Shown piece after piece: positions 1-11,707 of a stretch of 64,000 nucleotides of DNA. Every line of letters begins with the position of its first letter. Position 1 is the stretch's first letter. Source of the DNA: CAVYVZ01 sp963772065 (GTDB lineage: Bacteria; Acidobacteriota; Vicinamibacteria; Vicinamibacterales; UBA2999); NCBI GenBank assembly GCA_963772065.1, contig CAVYVZ010000001.1, positions 241,904-305,903 on the forward strand, written 5' to 3'. A model generated the notes under the pieces. That model did not search any database. It was not told the DNA's origin and saw nothing but the letters and a program-made list of their open reading frames with translations. The translations under genes were made by a program, and so were the position numbers.

Positions 1-1036
1 GCACGAGCCAGCGATCCTCGTTGTTGCCAGCGCGCGCCGCCGCCACCGCATGTTTCCCGTCGTCGGACAGCACGGGCATCGACCACCGCACCTCGCGCTT
101 CTCGTCGACCGAGGGCACGCTCGCCCACGCGATCTTCAGCGTCTTCAGATCGAAGACGGCGAGTCGCGCCTTGGTCTGCGCATCTCCGACTTTCGTGCGC
201 GCATTGATATCTTCGGTGTACGCCGACAGTGTGACGTAGTTGGGCACGATGGCCGTCTTGGCGCTCGCGGGGCGCTCGGTGACGAGAAGGTAGAGCATGT
301 CGCCGTCGCCGAGCGTCGCGTCGGTGACGGACTGCCGCTCCTCCAGCTCGAATTTCGGCAGCGCGTACGCCTGCTCCTTGCTCTCTTTCCGCTTCTTCTG
401 TTCCTCGGCCTGCTTCACCGCCTCGAGGAGCTTCAGCTCCTCCTCCTTGAGGAACTTCTGGCTGTCGGAAGGTTTGGGATCCGTCTTCTTCGGCGCGATG
501 TCGGTGAGCTGAACGAACAGCCCGCCGTCGCTGCCGTCGACAGGGACGACGAAGACGTTGTTCTCGCGCACGAACGTGACGTGGGTCTCGTTGCGCGCCC
601 AGCGCGGGCTCGATTCGGCCGCCGTCGTACGCGTCAGCGGCCGGCGCGTCCTGGCCACGGTGTCGATCAGCACGACATCGCCGTCCTGGACCGCAACGAC
701 GCGGCGGCGCGCGCGATCCCATCGGCCGTCGGCCGGCGGCGCGCTGCGGCGCTGTTCGTCGGTGAGGCGCCGCGGCGCACCGCCCTCGCGCGACACGACC
801 CATGTTGCCGCCTCGTCTTCGTCGGGCATGCGCCACTCGAAGAACAGCTCCTTCGAATCGCCCGACCAGCGCAGGTCCGTCGGGGGGTAGCCGACAAGCT
901 TCGGCCCGCGCATGATGCTGTCGATGGTGAGCGGGAACGTTCCCTGCCTCGCGGGCGCCTTCCTGTCGGCGGCAAGAGGGGACGAATCCGCGAGTGCGCA
1001 CACGACGGCAAGCACCAAGACACTTTTTCTGAACAT
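1..1036 (-). CDS. S9 family peptidase, N-terminal part (cut by window edge)
   Basis: Reading leftward from ATG at 1036 gives 345 residues open to the window edge. A hydrophobic signal-like segment lies at about residues 1-22. The rest looks like the beta-propeller half of a prolyl-oligopeptidase/DPP-IV type S9 peptidase: repeated phrases such as LRWSGDSKELFF, SSPRWARNETHVTFVREN and MPVLSDDGKHAVAAAR. A charged Lys/Glu-rich insertion (about 195-225) interrupts the blades, as in many acidobacterial S9 proteins. The catalytic alpha/beta-hydrolase domain with Ser-Asp-His would lie outside the window, so the assignment rests on the propeller alone. Likely secreted or periplasmic and involved in peptide scavenging (inference). 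Confidence 0.75.
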   Translation of the reverse strand, partial: MFRKSVLVLAVVCALADSSPLAADRKAPARQGTFPLTIDSIMRGPKLVGYPPTDLRWSGDSKELFFEWRMPDEDEAATWVVSREGGAPRRLTDEQRRSAPPADGRWDRARRRVVAVQDGDVVLIDTVARTRRPLTRTTAAESSPRWARNETHVTFVRENNVFVVPVDGSDGGLFVQLTDIAPKKTDPKPSDSQKFLKEEELKLLEAVKQAEEQKKRKESKEQAYALPKFELEERQSVTDATLGDGDMLYLLVTERPASAKTAIVPNYVTLSAYTEDINARTKVGDAQTKARLAVFDLKTLKIAWASVPSVDEKREVRWSMPVLSDDGKHAVAAARAGNNEDRWLV

Positions 1037-1060
1037 GAATGAAGTATACGGGCCAGGAAA

Positions 1061-1125
1061 GGACCACGAAAACACGAAAAGCACGAAGCAAATTGCGTTT
1101 CGTGCTTTCGTGCGTTTCGTGGTTC
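1061..1125. repeat. Palindromic intergenic repeat, CACGAAA type, copy 1
   Basis: The left arm (1061-1091) is built of CCACGAAA/CACGAAA/GCACGAA units. The right arm (1093-1125) is nearly its exact reverse complement (TTTCGTG units). It lies between two leftward genes. A second copy is at 44631-44704 and a half copy at 26359-26378. The RNA would fold into a long hairpin. Confidence 0.8.
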
Positions 1126-1140
1126 CGACGAACGATGGGC

Positions 1141-1859
1141 CTAAGAAACCTTCACGCGAACGGTGAGCGGCGCAGTCAGCTTGGTGTTGACGTCGGCGCC
1201 TGGGCCGAGGCGCACTTCCTTTCCGCGCGTCGCGAGCACGACGCCGGTGCCACCGGCCCCGCCGATTGCGGCGCCCTTCGCTGCTCCGTCCCCGCCGCCG
1301 AGAATCGCGCCAAGCGCCGCTCCGGCGCCCGCGCCGATCGCGATCTTCTTCGCATCCTGGCCCTTCGTGGCTTCGGCGACCCGCGCGATCGACTCGGTCC
1401 GAATGTCGTAGCGATCCCCGTCGTGCTGGAGCGATGTGAAGCGGAAGGCGATCCGGGCGCGCCCCTTCACGCGGGCCGAGCGATCGGCCTGCGTCACGCT
1501 GCCGAGCACTTCCGTCCCCGCTGGAAGCACCTGTGTCCCCTGGACTGCGATCGCGCGGCGCAGCGTGGCGCGAACGGAGTCTTCCACCTGGCTCGTGTCC
1601 GAGCCGATGGCCGTCTTCAGATCGAGCGAGAGCGTCGTGCCCGCCGGGAGTGTGATCTCACGGGTACGCGGGAATACCGACGGCAGCGGCCGCTTTCTTC
1701 AACGCGCCCGACGCGCCGCCTTCTGCCGGTGGTGCCGCGTCACTCGACGCCGGCGTTTCGGCGGGCGCTCCGCTTCCGCCACACGCGGCGCCGACTGCCG
1801 CAACGCCGAGTAGTGCGACCACCGTCAACGCGCGGCCGTAGTTCAAGGTACTGCTTCAC
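1141..1859 (-). CDS. Lipoprotein with glycine-zipper region (frame-broken)
   Basis: Probable start is GTG at 1859, preceded by a GGGAGGGA ribosome site. Two single-base insertions (about 1848-1852 and 1669-1672) break the frame; removing them joins three reading-frame pieces into one protein of about 238 residues. The N-terminus is a lipoprotein signal with lipobox VGAAC. A Ser/Ala/Pro/Gly-rich linker follows, then a beta-rich part (REITLPAGT, VEDSVRATL, TQVLPAGTEVLG), a Gly/Ala-rich zipper (GAGAGAALGAILGGG), and the C-terminus TAPLTVRVKVS. The REITLPAGT...VLPAGT pattern occurs in uncharacterised acidobacterial envelope proteins. Function unknown; probably anchored to a membrane. An alternative TTG start at 1846 lacks a good ribosome site. 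Confidence 0.6.
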
Positions 1860-1970
1860 ATTCCCTCCCTTGGGGCCTCCCTTGAAGCCTTCCGACACAT
1901 GAGCTGTCGTTCTTACACACGAGAACAGCCACCGAAATGACAGTTTCCGGTGCAAAAACGTCAGCGCTGT

Positions 1971-3113
1971 TCATCGGGGCCCTTCTCCTGCGAGATCCTT
2001 GCCCGCCTCAGCCGTTACAGTCTGGCGCACATCGTCCTGGGCCTCGATCACGCTTTCCTCGCGCAAGGTTTCCTCCGGGGGTCCGCTCGCGTGCCGCACC
2101 ATCTCGATGATCGCCAGCGTCACCGCGACGATCACCGGACCGAGCACGACGCCAAGAACCCCGAATACATCGAGGCCGCCCAGCACCGAGAAGAACACGA
2201 GGAGCTCGTGCAACCGGGTGCGCTGCCCCACCAGCCTCGGAGACAACACGTTGTCGATCGATCCGACGACAAGCACGCCCCACACGACGAGGATGATCGC
2301 GCGCGTCCAGGCGCCGGTGACGGCGAGGAAAAGCGCGGCCGGCGCCCAGACGAGGAACGCGCCGGCCATCGGGATCATGCAGAGGAAGAACATCACCACG
2401 CCCCACAAGAGTGGCGACGGCAGGCCGAGTGCCCAGAAGATGAAGGCGCCGAGGCTTCCCTGAATGAGGGCGATGACGATGACGCCGTAGACCGTGGCGC
2501 CAACGACCTCTTTCGTACGCGCGACGACGTCGCGCGTCTGTGAGCGCTCGAGCGGCAGCATCGCGAACGCCGCTCGTCTGATCGCGTCCCCATCGCGAAA
2601 CAGATAGAACATCGTGAACACGACCAGGAGCATTTGCACGACGACCGAGACGGCGCCGCCGACGACGCCGATGGTGCTGTTGGCGAGCGTGCCGGTCCAC
2701 CGCTCCAGCGTCGAGCGGAGGAACGCGGGGCTCTGGAGGCGCTCGATGTCGACGTACTGATCGAGCCATCGGAGCCAGGGCCCGAGCACCGGCGAGTCGA
2801 AGTCGAAGATGCGGGCCTGGTTCGTGCCGAGATTCCCCGCGATGTTCCGCAACTCATCCACCACGGCCAGCGTGATCAGCGTCACGGGCCCGAGGATGGT
2901 GACGATTACCAGCAGTGTGGAAACCGTTGCCGTCCAGCCGGGGTGCCGCAGCCTGATGAGCAGCCGTCGATGCACCGGGTGAAAGACCGTGACGAGCACC
3001 GCGGCCCACATCAGGACGTCGAGAAACGGCGCGATTATCCGCCAGCACAGGTACAAGCCCGCCAGCAGCGCGACGAGCAACGCAATCCAGGAGGCGCGGA
3101 AATCAGGCGGCAT
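1971..3113 (-). CDS. AI-2E family transporter
   Basis: This 380-residue polytopic membrane protein matches the AI-2E/PerM transporter family (PF01594). Hydrophobic segments: two near the N-terminus (WIALLVALLAGLYLCWRI, VLMWAAVLVTVF), one around TLLVIVTILGPVTLITLAV, then five or so in the C-terminal half. The family signature region LWGVVMFFLCMIPMAGAFLVWAPAALFL is present. The family exports autoinducer-like or other small molecules, and some members are Na+/H+ antiporters; the substrate here cannot be told. Start taken at ATG 3113 (MPPDF), because upstream in-frame starts up to 3167 would overlap the leader of the divergent PLD-like gene. The C-terminus is polar and cytoplasmic. Confidence 0.85.
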   Translation of the reverse strand: MPPDFRASWIALLVALLAGLYLCWRIIAPFLDVLMWAAVLVTVFHPVHRRLLIRLRHPGWTATVSTLLVIVTILGPVTLITLAVVDELRNIAGNLGTNQARIFDFDSPVLGPWLRWLDQYVDIERLQSPAFLRSTLERWTGTLANSTIGVVGGAVSVVVQMLLVVFTMFYLFRDGDAIRRAAFAMLPLERSQTRDVVARTKEVVGATVYGVIVIALIQGSLGAFIFWALGLPSPLLWGVVMFFLCMIPMAGAFLVWAPAALFLAVTGAWTRAIILVVWGVLVVGSIDNVLSPRLVGQRTRLHELLVFFSVLGGLDVFGVLGVVLGPVIVAVTLAIIEMVRHASGPPEETLREESVIEAQDDVRQTVTAEAGKDLAGEGPR

Positions 3114-3181
3114 GGGACTCGCACATGGGTGATGAGCTTTTGACTCGACCATACGCGAAACGCGCAATTGGAGGTTCGCTC

Positions 3182-4537
3182 ATGTCGAAAGTGCCCGCCA
3201 TCGTCCTTCTGGTCTTCGCGCTGCTCCCGTCACCGGCCGCGGCGGAGGAGCTGTGCGATCCGGCGTTCCAGAACTGTCTCACGAAGCTGCTGGCGTTCAT
3301 CAACAACGAAAAAGTGCGCCTCGACTTTGCGTACAACCTCCTCGAGGACCAGTCGATCGCCGACGCCGTGATCGCGCGGCACCGCGCCGGCGTGCCGGTG
3401 CGGGTCATCATGGAGCCGCGGCGAAACAGCACCAACCCGTTGAACAAGACGATGACCGACCGCATGCGCGCCGCCGGCATCCCGATCCTCCAGAAACCGG
3501 CCGGCGGCATCTTCCATTGGAAGATGTTCATTTTCGCCGGGCAGCAGAAGGTCGAATTCGCGGCCACGAACTTCACGGCGGATTACCTTCGCCCGCGAGT
3601 AGCGTACCGCGACTACTACTCCGATCCGGTGTATTTCTCGAGCGACCTCGCGCTCGTGCACTCGTTCGAGCGGAAGTTCGACGATATCTGGATGGACGCC
3701 GCGAACCTGACCGTGTACGGCAACGTGACGACACGCGCGCGGGCGTACGCGGCCTGGCCGATCGATCCCACGCTCTCGTTCGTGCCGTGGCAGAACTTTC
3801 TCACGCGCTCGAAGCCGCTGTACGACGCCGAGACGAAGCAGATCGACACGATCATGTACAAGATTACCGAGCCGGGCCACGCGGACGGATTGATTCGCGC
3901 CAGAAAGCGCGGCGTGCCGGTCCGCCTGATCGTCGAAGGGGACATGTACCGGAACACCAAGAATCTCTGGCAGGCCTACAACGTCGATCGCTTGCACGCG
4001 GCCGGTGTGATGATCAAAGTTCGCGCGCACACCGGGTTCCTCCACCAGAAGACCACTCTGCTGTACGGTCAGGCCACCGCCGTCTTCGGCTCATCGAACT
4101 GGACGCTCGAATCGAACAGCGGCCAGTGGGAGCACAACTACTTCACGCGCAAGTCGTGGTTCTTCACCTGGATGCGCGACATCTACAACCGCAAGTGGAA
4201 CAACAGCACGGGGAACGTCGAAACCAAGGCGTTCGTGCCGCTCCCTCCGGCCGCTCCGGTGTACGTGTCCCCTGCGAACGCGGCCACCGGCCAGCCCACC
4301 ACCGTGACGCTCACCTGGAAGCCTGGATACTGGGCCCATCGGGCCGATCTCTACTTCGGCACCAGCTCGACGCCTCTGTTGTACCAGGCCAATCTGACGA
4401 CATCGGTCGGCGCCTCCGCCACCAAGAAGGTCACGATATCGGGCCTCACGGCCGGCCGAACGTACTACTGGCGCGTCGTATCGAAGACGATGGCTGGCAA
4501 GACGGCAGCCGGACTCGTTCGAAGCTTCGGCACTTAA
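3182..4537 (+). CDS. Secreted phospholipase D-like protein with C-terminal Fn3 domain
   Basis: A signal peptide of about 21 residues (ending PSPAAA) leads into two PLD half-domains. Each has an HxK motif followed by an Asn: HWKMFIF with ATNF about 12 residues later, and HQKTTLLYG with GSSNWT. The Asp of the classical HxKxxxxD motif is replaced in both halves (Ala and Tyr), but the His/Lys/Asn residues that form the phosphotransfer site are kept. The last 90 residues (PVYVSPANAATG to the end) resemble a fibronectin type III domain (TVTLTWKPG, YYWRVVSKT). Probably a secreted phosphodiesterase or nuclease. Start at ATG 3182 places the signal peptide correctly. Confidence 0.8.
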   Translation: MSKVPAIVLLVFALLPSPAAAEELCDPAFQNCLTKLLAFINNEKVRLDFAYNLLEDQSIADAVIARHRAGVPVRVIMEPRRNSTNPLNKTMTDRMRAAGIPILQKPAGGIFHWKMFIFAGQQKVEFAATNFTADYLRPRVAYRDYYSDPVYFSSDLALVHSFERKFDDIWMDAANLTVYGNVTTRARAYAAWPIDPTLSFVPWQNFLTRSKPLYDAETKQIDTIMYKITEPGHADGLIRARKRGVPVRLIVEGDMYRNTKNLWQAYNVDRLHAAGVMIKVRAHTGFLHQKTTLLYGQATAVFGSSNWTLESNSGQWEHNYFTRKSWFFTWMRDIYNRKWNNSTGNVETKAFVPLPPAAPVYVSPANAATGQPTTVTLTWKPGYWAHRADLYFGTSSTPLLYQANLTTSVGASATKKVTISGLTAGRTYYWRVVSKTMAGKTAAGLVRSFGT

Positions 4538-4561
4538 TGAAAGGCGTGAAAGAATTAGTAC

Positions 4562-7164
4562 ATGCGACCACTCGCCGTCCTATTCGTGCTCCTTCTCGCC
4601 TCTCCGTGCTCGGCACAGCGGCTGCCGGGCGGCGCGACGCCCGAGCACTACAGCCTCTGGTTTGCGCCGGACTTTCACACCGACACGTTCCGCGGGCGCG
4701 CCACGATCGACGTTCGCCTCGAGAAGCCCTCCCGCACGATCACACTGCACGCGGCGGAGATCGAGTTCGGTCAGGTCCAGGTCGTCGCGGACAACGGCGT
4801 GATGTCGCAGACCGCGACGGTCACGCTGAACGACAAGAATGAAACCGCCACGCTGACCGTTCCGAAAGAGATGCCGGCCGGCCCGGCGAAGATCGGCATG
4901 TCGTACAAGGGCATCCTCAACGACAAGCTGCGCGGTTTTTATCTCAGCAAGGCAAACGGGCGCGAATACGCGGTGAGCCAGATGGAGGCCACCGATGCGC
5001 GACGTGCCTTTCCCTGCTTCGACGAGCCGGCCTACAAAGCGACGTTCGGCATCGAGATGATGATCGATGAGAAGGACGTCGCCATCTCGAACGGGAAGCA
5101 GATTCGGGACACGCCCGGCCCCGAGCGCGGCAAGCACACGGTGGCGTTCGAGAAGACGAAGCCGATGTCGACCTACCTGGTGGCATTGCTCGTCGGCGAC
5201 TTCGTGTGCCGCGAGGCGGAGTCCGACGGCACGCCGCTGCGGGTCTGTTCCACACCAGACAAGAAAGCGCTCACGGGTTTCGCGCTCGAGGCCGCCGTGC
5301 AGCAGCTCGCGTTCTACAACGCCTACTACGGGGTCAAATACCCGTTCGGCAAGCTCGACATCATCGGCGTCCCCGATTTCGCCGCCGGCGCGATGGAAAA
5401 CACCGGTGCCATCACGTTCCGCGAGCAGTATCTCCTCGCCGACCCCGAGCGCGCGTCGCTCGAGACCAAGAAGACGATTGCCGCGATTCTCTCGCATGAG
5501 ATCGCCCACATGTGGTTTGGCGATCTGGTGACGATGAAGTGGTGGGACGACATCTGGCTGAACGAAGGGTTCGCGACATGGATGGCGAACAAGCCGCTTG
5601 CCGCCTGGAAGCCGAACTGGCGCGTGGAGCTCGACGAGGTCGAGGAAACTCAGCAGGCGCTCGGCCTCGACGTGCTCCGATCGACGCGCGCGATCCGCAC
5701 GAAAGTGGAAACGCCCGAGGAGATCAACGAGGTCTTCGACGCGATCGCGTATCAGAAGTCGGCAGGCGTGATTCGAATGGTCGAGAGCTACGTGGGGGCC
5801 GAGCTGTTCCGTAAGGCCGTGGCCTCGTACATCGGCAGAGTACGCGTACGCGAACGCCGCGGCCGAGGACTTCTGGAACGAGGTCGCGCGCGTGACCGGG
5901 AAGCCCGTCGACCGCATCATGAAGAGCTACGTCGACCAGGCCGGCGTGCCTGTTCTCGAGGTCTCCTCGGCGTGCGCGGGCGCGACAACCGAAGTCACGA
6001 TCCAGCAGGAACGCTTCGTCGGGACGCCCGGCGCACGGCCGGAGACGTCGCAGGTCTGGACGATCCCCCTCTGCTTCAAGGCATTTCCCGACAGCCCCGC
6101 GTCCTGCCACGTGGTCTCGAAGCCGAAGGAAACGCTGAGCGTTCCGGGTTGTGCCGCGGAAGCGTTCATCAACGCCGGCAGCGTCGGGTACTTTTTCACC
6201 GAATACCCGCAGGACGTCGTACGCGCGCTCTCGCGGAAAGCGCGCGGCACGCTCACGCCGGCGGAACGGCTCGGTTTCATCGGCGATGAGTGGTGGATGG
6301 TGCGCGCCGGCCGCCACGACATCGGCACGTTCTTGGATCTCGCCTCCGCGCTGGCCGCCGACGACACTCCGGCGGTCACCGAAGTGCTGGCGTCACGGGT
6401 GGAATACGCCGGTGAAAACCTGCTGTCGGAGGCGCAGCGCTCCCAGTTCGAGCGATGGGTCCGAAGCCGCTTCGGGCCGGCGCTCGACCGGCTTGGCTTC
6501 CCCGGCGGCGACGGCGACGAACTGCAGCAGGCGCGGCGGGCCGACCTGGTCGAGCTCGTTGGCATCTGGGGCGGCCCGGCGGAGGTGCACACGCGCGCCC
6601 GCGAGCTTGCGGCGAAATACATCGCGGATCCCGCGTCGATGCCGGGCACGCTCGTGCCGGCGGTGCTGCATGTGGCTGCGTATCACGGAGACGCTGCGCT
6701 GTACGACCAGTACCTTGCACGCCTGAAACAGCTTTCATCGCAGCCGGAGGTAGTACTACCGCTTCTTCAAGGCCCTTCCGTACTTTCGGGACCGGGCGCT
6801 CGTCATGCGGACGCTCGAGCTGTCGCTCTCGCCCGACATTCGCTCGCAGGACAGCGCGACGCTGATCGCGGATCTCCTTGCCCATTCGTGGGGACGCGAC
6901 ACCGCGTGGAGCTTCGTCAAGCAGCAGTGGCCCAAGCTGACCGAGCGGCTCGGCACGTTCATGGGGATTCCGATCATCGTCTCGGCGACAGGCAACTTCT
7001 GCTCGCGCGAGGCCGCCGCTGACGTCAAGCAGTTCTTCACGTCGCATCCCGTGGAGTCGACGGAGCGTGGCATCCGGCAGGCGATCGAACGCATCGAGAG
7101 CTGTGCCGCGTTGCGCGCGCGACAGGCGGAACCCATGAGCCGCTGGCTGGCCGGGCCTTTATAA
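4562..7164 (+). CDS. M1 family aminopeptidase (two frame breaks)
   Basis: This zinc aminopeptidase of the gluzincin M1 family has a signal peptide (residues 1-19, cleavage after CSAQ region). The GAMEN exopeptidase motif appears as AAGAMENTG. The zinc site HEIAH begins at residue 312, with the third ligand Glu 18 residues further on in NEGFATWM. The C-terminal ERAP1-like helical domain is in other frames. Single-base insertions near 5837 (AGAGTACG) and 6747 (GAGGTAGTACTACC) break the gene; deleting one base at each restores about 866 residues, a normal length. It would trim N-terminal residues from peptides in the periplasm. It starts 24 bp after the PLD-like gene, and a kinase follows after 9 bp, so the three may be cotranscribed. 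Confidence 0.85.
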
Positions 7165-7173
7165 TCGCGGAGA

Positions 7174-9831
<2,658 letters not shown>

Positions 9832-9861
9832 TCGCGGCTTGCTTGCGATCGATCGGCCTTC

Positions 9862-10416
9862 TCAACGCCACGGGGCCGGGATGCCGAGCGCACGCCGATG
9901 ACGTCTGAGGCGGAACCGCACGCCGAACCAGAACGCCAGGTAGTAACCGAGGACCACCGCGCCGGCTGCCATCGTGCCTGCCACTTCGCCGCCGACGAAC
10001 CACGCGGCGCGATTCATCTCTCCGTCCCACGCGTGCCACGCCCGCCAGAACCCGAAGAGGATGCGCGCGGCGACGATGAGCGTCACGAGCGCGACAAGCA
10101 GCCGAGGCGGTGTGTAGTGCAGCGCCTGCGGGGTTGATTCCCAACGCGTCAGCAGGATGCCGACGAGCCCCAGCAGCGCTCCGCCGGCAAGGCCCATCGC
10201 GGTAAACCTGAGCGCGTCGGGTACCCAGACATTCGTGAGCGTCGCGCTCAAGAGCACGAGGGCGACAGACAAGGTCAACGCCGCAAGGTTCAGCGCCGCG
10301 ACCCAGCCACGTGCCAGGCGCCGCGCCGTTCCCATTCGGTACCGCTGCACGAGCGATAGCGGGACGAGTGCGATCGCGAGGAACACAATGATGAGCAGGA
10401 CCACCAGGATCGGCAC
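9862..10416 (-). CDS. Conserved integral membrane protein of unknown function
   Basis: A 184-residue protein with about five hydrophobic helices: MPILVVLLIIVFLAIALVPL at the N-terminus, WVAALNLAALTLSVALVLL, LAGGALLGLVGILL, LLVALVTLIVAARILFGFW and TMAAGAVVLGYYLAFW. Conserved-looking loop phrases include RYRMGTARR, LTRWE, LHYTP and FWRAWHAWDG. I recognise the pattern from uncharacterised bacterial inner-membrane proteins but cannot name a family or role. It converges with the kinase gene (30 bp between stops) and is divergent from the membrane-protein gene at 10462. Confidence 0.75.
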   Translation of the reverse strand: MPILVVLLIIVFLAIALVPLSLVQRYRMGTARRLARGWVAALNLAALTLSVALVLLSATLTNVWVPDALRFTAMGLAGGALLGLVGILLTRWESTPQALHYTPPRLLVALVTLIVAARILFGFWRAWHAWDGEMNRAAWFVGGEVAGTMAAGAVVLGYYLAFWFGVRFRLRRHRRALGIPAPWR

Positions 10417-10461
10417 GTGCTCAGCGTACTATTCCTGTTGGCGACGGAGTCTAAGGGGACG

Positions 10462-11085
10462 ATGACTCACATCGATTCGGCCATCCTGGATCTGACCGAG
10501 TGGTTCTGCCGCAAGTTTCAGGTGCTGACCGGCAGGACCAATGTGTGGCTTGCGGTCCAGCTCACGAATCTCAGCATCATCGTGTACTTCGTCTGGGCGG
10601 GCGTGTATTTCTTGAAGAGCGGCGTCGTTGGACGCATGGTGCTGGGACTTTTCTGCGGCGGCCTGCTGTACGTGCTGACGCAGACCATTTTCAAAGTGCC
10701 GATCGAGGCATACGAGACCAACGCCTACCGACGCGTCGCGAAGGGTCTCAGGAATCCGAGACGCGTGCGGGATGCGCTCCTGCGCATTTCATTTCTGACG
10801 CTGTCGATCGTGCTCTTCTACCCGATTCTCTTCGTCTACACGAACCTCCGCATCCACATCGCCCTCCTGAGCTACTCCCTCATCGTCTTGACGACCGTCC
10901 TGCTGTACGTGCTGGCGTGCGATCCGCTTCCTCCCTGCGCCGGGAAAGTGAGCGAGTGGCTTCGAGGATCGGCTCCCTCACGACTGGCTGCGTCAGAATC
11001 GAGGCCGCTTCCATGCATCTCTACATCCTTGCCCGGTTCCACGCGAAGCCCGGATGCGAGGCCGATGTGGAGCGTGCGCTCCTGA
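10462..11085 (+). CDS. Membrane protein of unknown function; 3' end uncertain
   Basis: From ATG at 10462 the protein has four hydrophobic helices: LTNLSIIVYFVWAGVYFL, VLGLFCGGLLYVLTQTI, ALLRISFLTLSIVLFYPILFVY and ALLSYSLIVLTTVLLYVLA. A short Cys-containing tail CDPLPPCAGKVSEWLRG follows. The remaining residues to 11085 are Ser/Arg/Pro-rich, do not look like the same protein, and overlap the next gene by 73 bp. The true end is therefore probably near 10960-10990, with the stop lost through a frame error. An upstream in-frame start at 10417 overlaps the divergent gene. No function can be given. Confidence 0.6.
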   Translation: MTHIDSAILDLTEWFCRKFQVLTGRTNVWLAVQLTNLSIIVYFVWAGVYFLKSGVVGRMVLGLFCGGLLYVLTQTIFKVPIEAYETNAYRRVAKGLRNPRRVRDALLRISFLTLSIVLFYPILFVYTNLRIHIALLSYSLIVLTTVLLYVLACDPLPPCAGKVSEWLRGSAPSRLAASESRPLPCISTSLPGSTRSPDARPMWSVRS

Positions 11086-11303
11086 AGGTGCTCGAGCCGT
11101 CGCGGCAGGAGCCTGGCTGTCTGGCGATCCAGGCCTTCCGATCGGTCGGCGACGATCGGCTGTTCTACGTCCACTCGAAGTGGCAGGACGAAGGGGCGTT
11201 CGACCGACATGCCGAACTGCCGCACACCGTGATGTTCGTCGATGAAGTTTCGGCCGTGATCGACCATGAGGTGCAGGCAGTCCGAACGCTTGAGATCGGG
11301 TGA
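11013..11303 (+). CDS. Antibiotic biosynthesis monooxygenase (ABM)-fold protein
   Basis: A 96-residue protein from ATG 11013 with the ABM/quinol-monooxygenase dimeric alpha-beta fold: beta strand LYILARFHAKPG, helix EADVERALLKVLEPSRQEPGC, strand AIQAFRSVGDDRLFYVHSKW, then DEGAFDRHAELPHTVMFVDEV. The order and spacing (E-P-G-C, F-x-x-W, H-x-x-x-P/H) match the family (PF03992). Members oxidise quinones or polyketide aromatics without cofactor, or act in heme or oxidative-stress handling; the substrate here is not predictable. It overlaps the doubtful 3' tail of the membrane-protein gene. Confidence 0.8.
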   Translation: MHLYILARFHAKPGCEADVERALLKVLEPSRQEPGCLAIQAFRSVGDDRLFYVHSKWQDEGAFDRHAELPHTVMFVDEVSAVIDHEVQAVRTLEIG

Positions 11304-11458
11304 TCCGCCGGCGCCACACTCGGTCCGGACCGAGTGTGGTCAGACATGATGAGGCCCGGGGACGGGAATCGTGCCCGAAAGCCGAGGCGCGAAGCGCCGA
11401 AGGCTGAGCGCCTGATCACGGCCCCGGCGAGAACGCGCGAGCGTGGCGAGCGTGTGAG

Positions 11459-11544
11459 TGCCGGGGGCGGGGATCGAACCCACACGTCCCTTTCAGGACC
11501 CGGGATTTTAAGTCCCGTGCGTCTGCCAGTTCCGCCACCCCGGC
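11459..11544 (-). tRNA. tRNA-Leu (anticodon UAA)
   Basis: On the minus strand, 86 nt with a 7-bp acceptor stem (GCCGGGG/CCCCGGC), discriminator A, D arm starting TGGCGGAACTGGCAGACGC and a five-pair anticodon stem (CGGGA/TCCCG). The loop CTTAAAA carries anticodon TAA (plus-strand 11508-11510). There is a class II long variable arm and the T loop is GGTTCGATCC. The 3' CCA is not encoded. It stands alone between the ABM-fold gene and a secreted-protein gene. Confidence 0.97.
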
Positions 11545-11707
11545 GTCTACAGGATTCTGTAGTTTACGCGGTCCGCTTGGGTCTGAGGCGCGGATCGTCG
11601 CGATTGCCTCTTCTCGCCGCGCCCCTGTGGTAGATTCTCCGCTCCGCTCCGAACAGCTTGGGAATCGAGCTCGTGATCGCAATCACCTGCGTCAAGTGGA
11701 GGCATCC

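Noticed and set aside
50..1042. Long rightward frame of 330 codons over the S9 peptidase
   Set aside because: Antisense shadow: Arg/Ala/Leu-rich without domain logic, while the minus strand encodes a clear beta-propeller with signal peptide.
1061..1125. CRISPR-like repeat array
   Set aside because: Short CACGAAA words lack regular spacers and form one inverted pair, so this is a palindromic repeat, not an array. No cas genes are present.
3253..4842. 529-codon rightward frame overlapping the PLD-like and M1 genes
   Set aside because: Shadow frame of high-GC codons (Arg/His-rich) spanning two real genes in another frame.
11334..11633. Short frames over the tRNA region
   Set aside because: They cross a complete tRNA-Leu on the minus strand and show no coding features.
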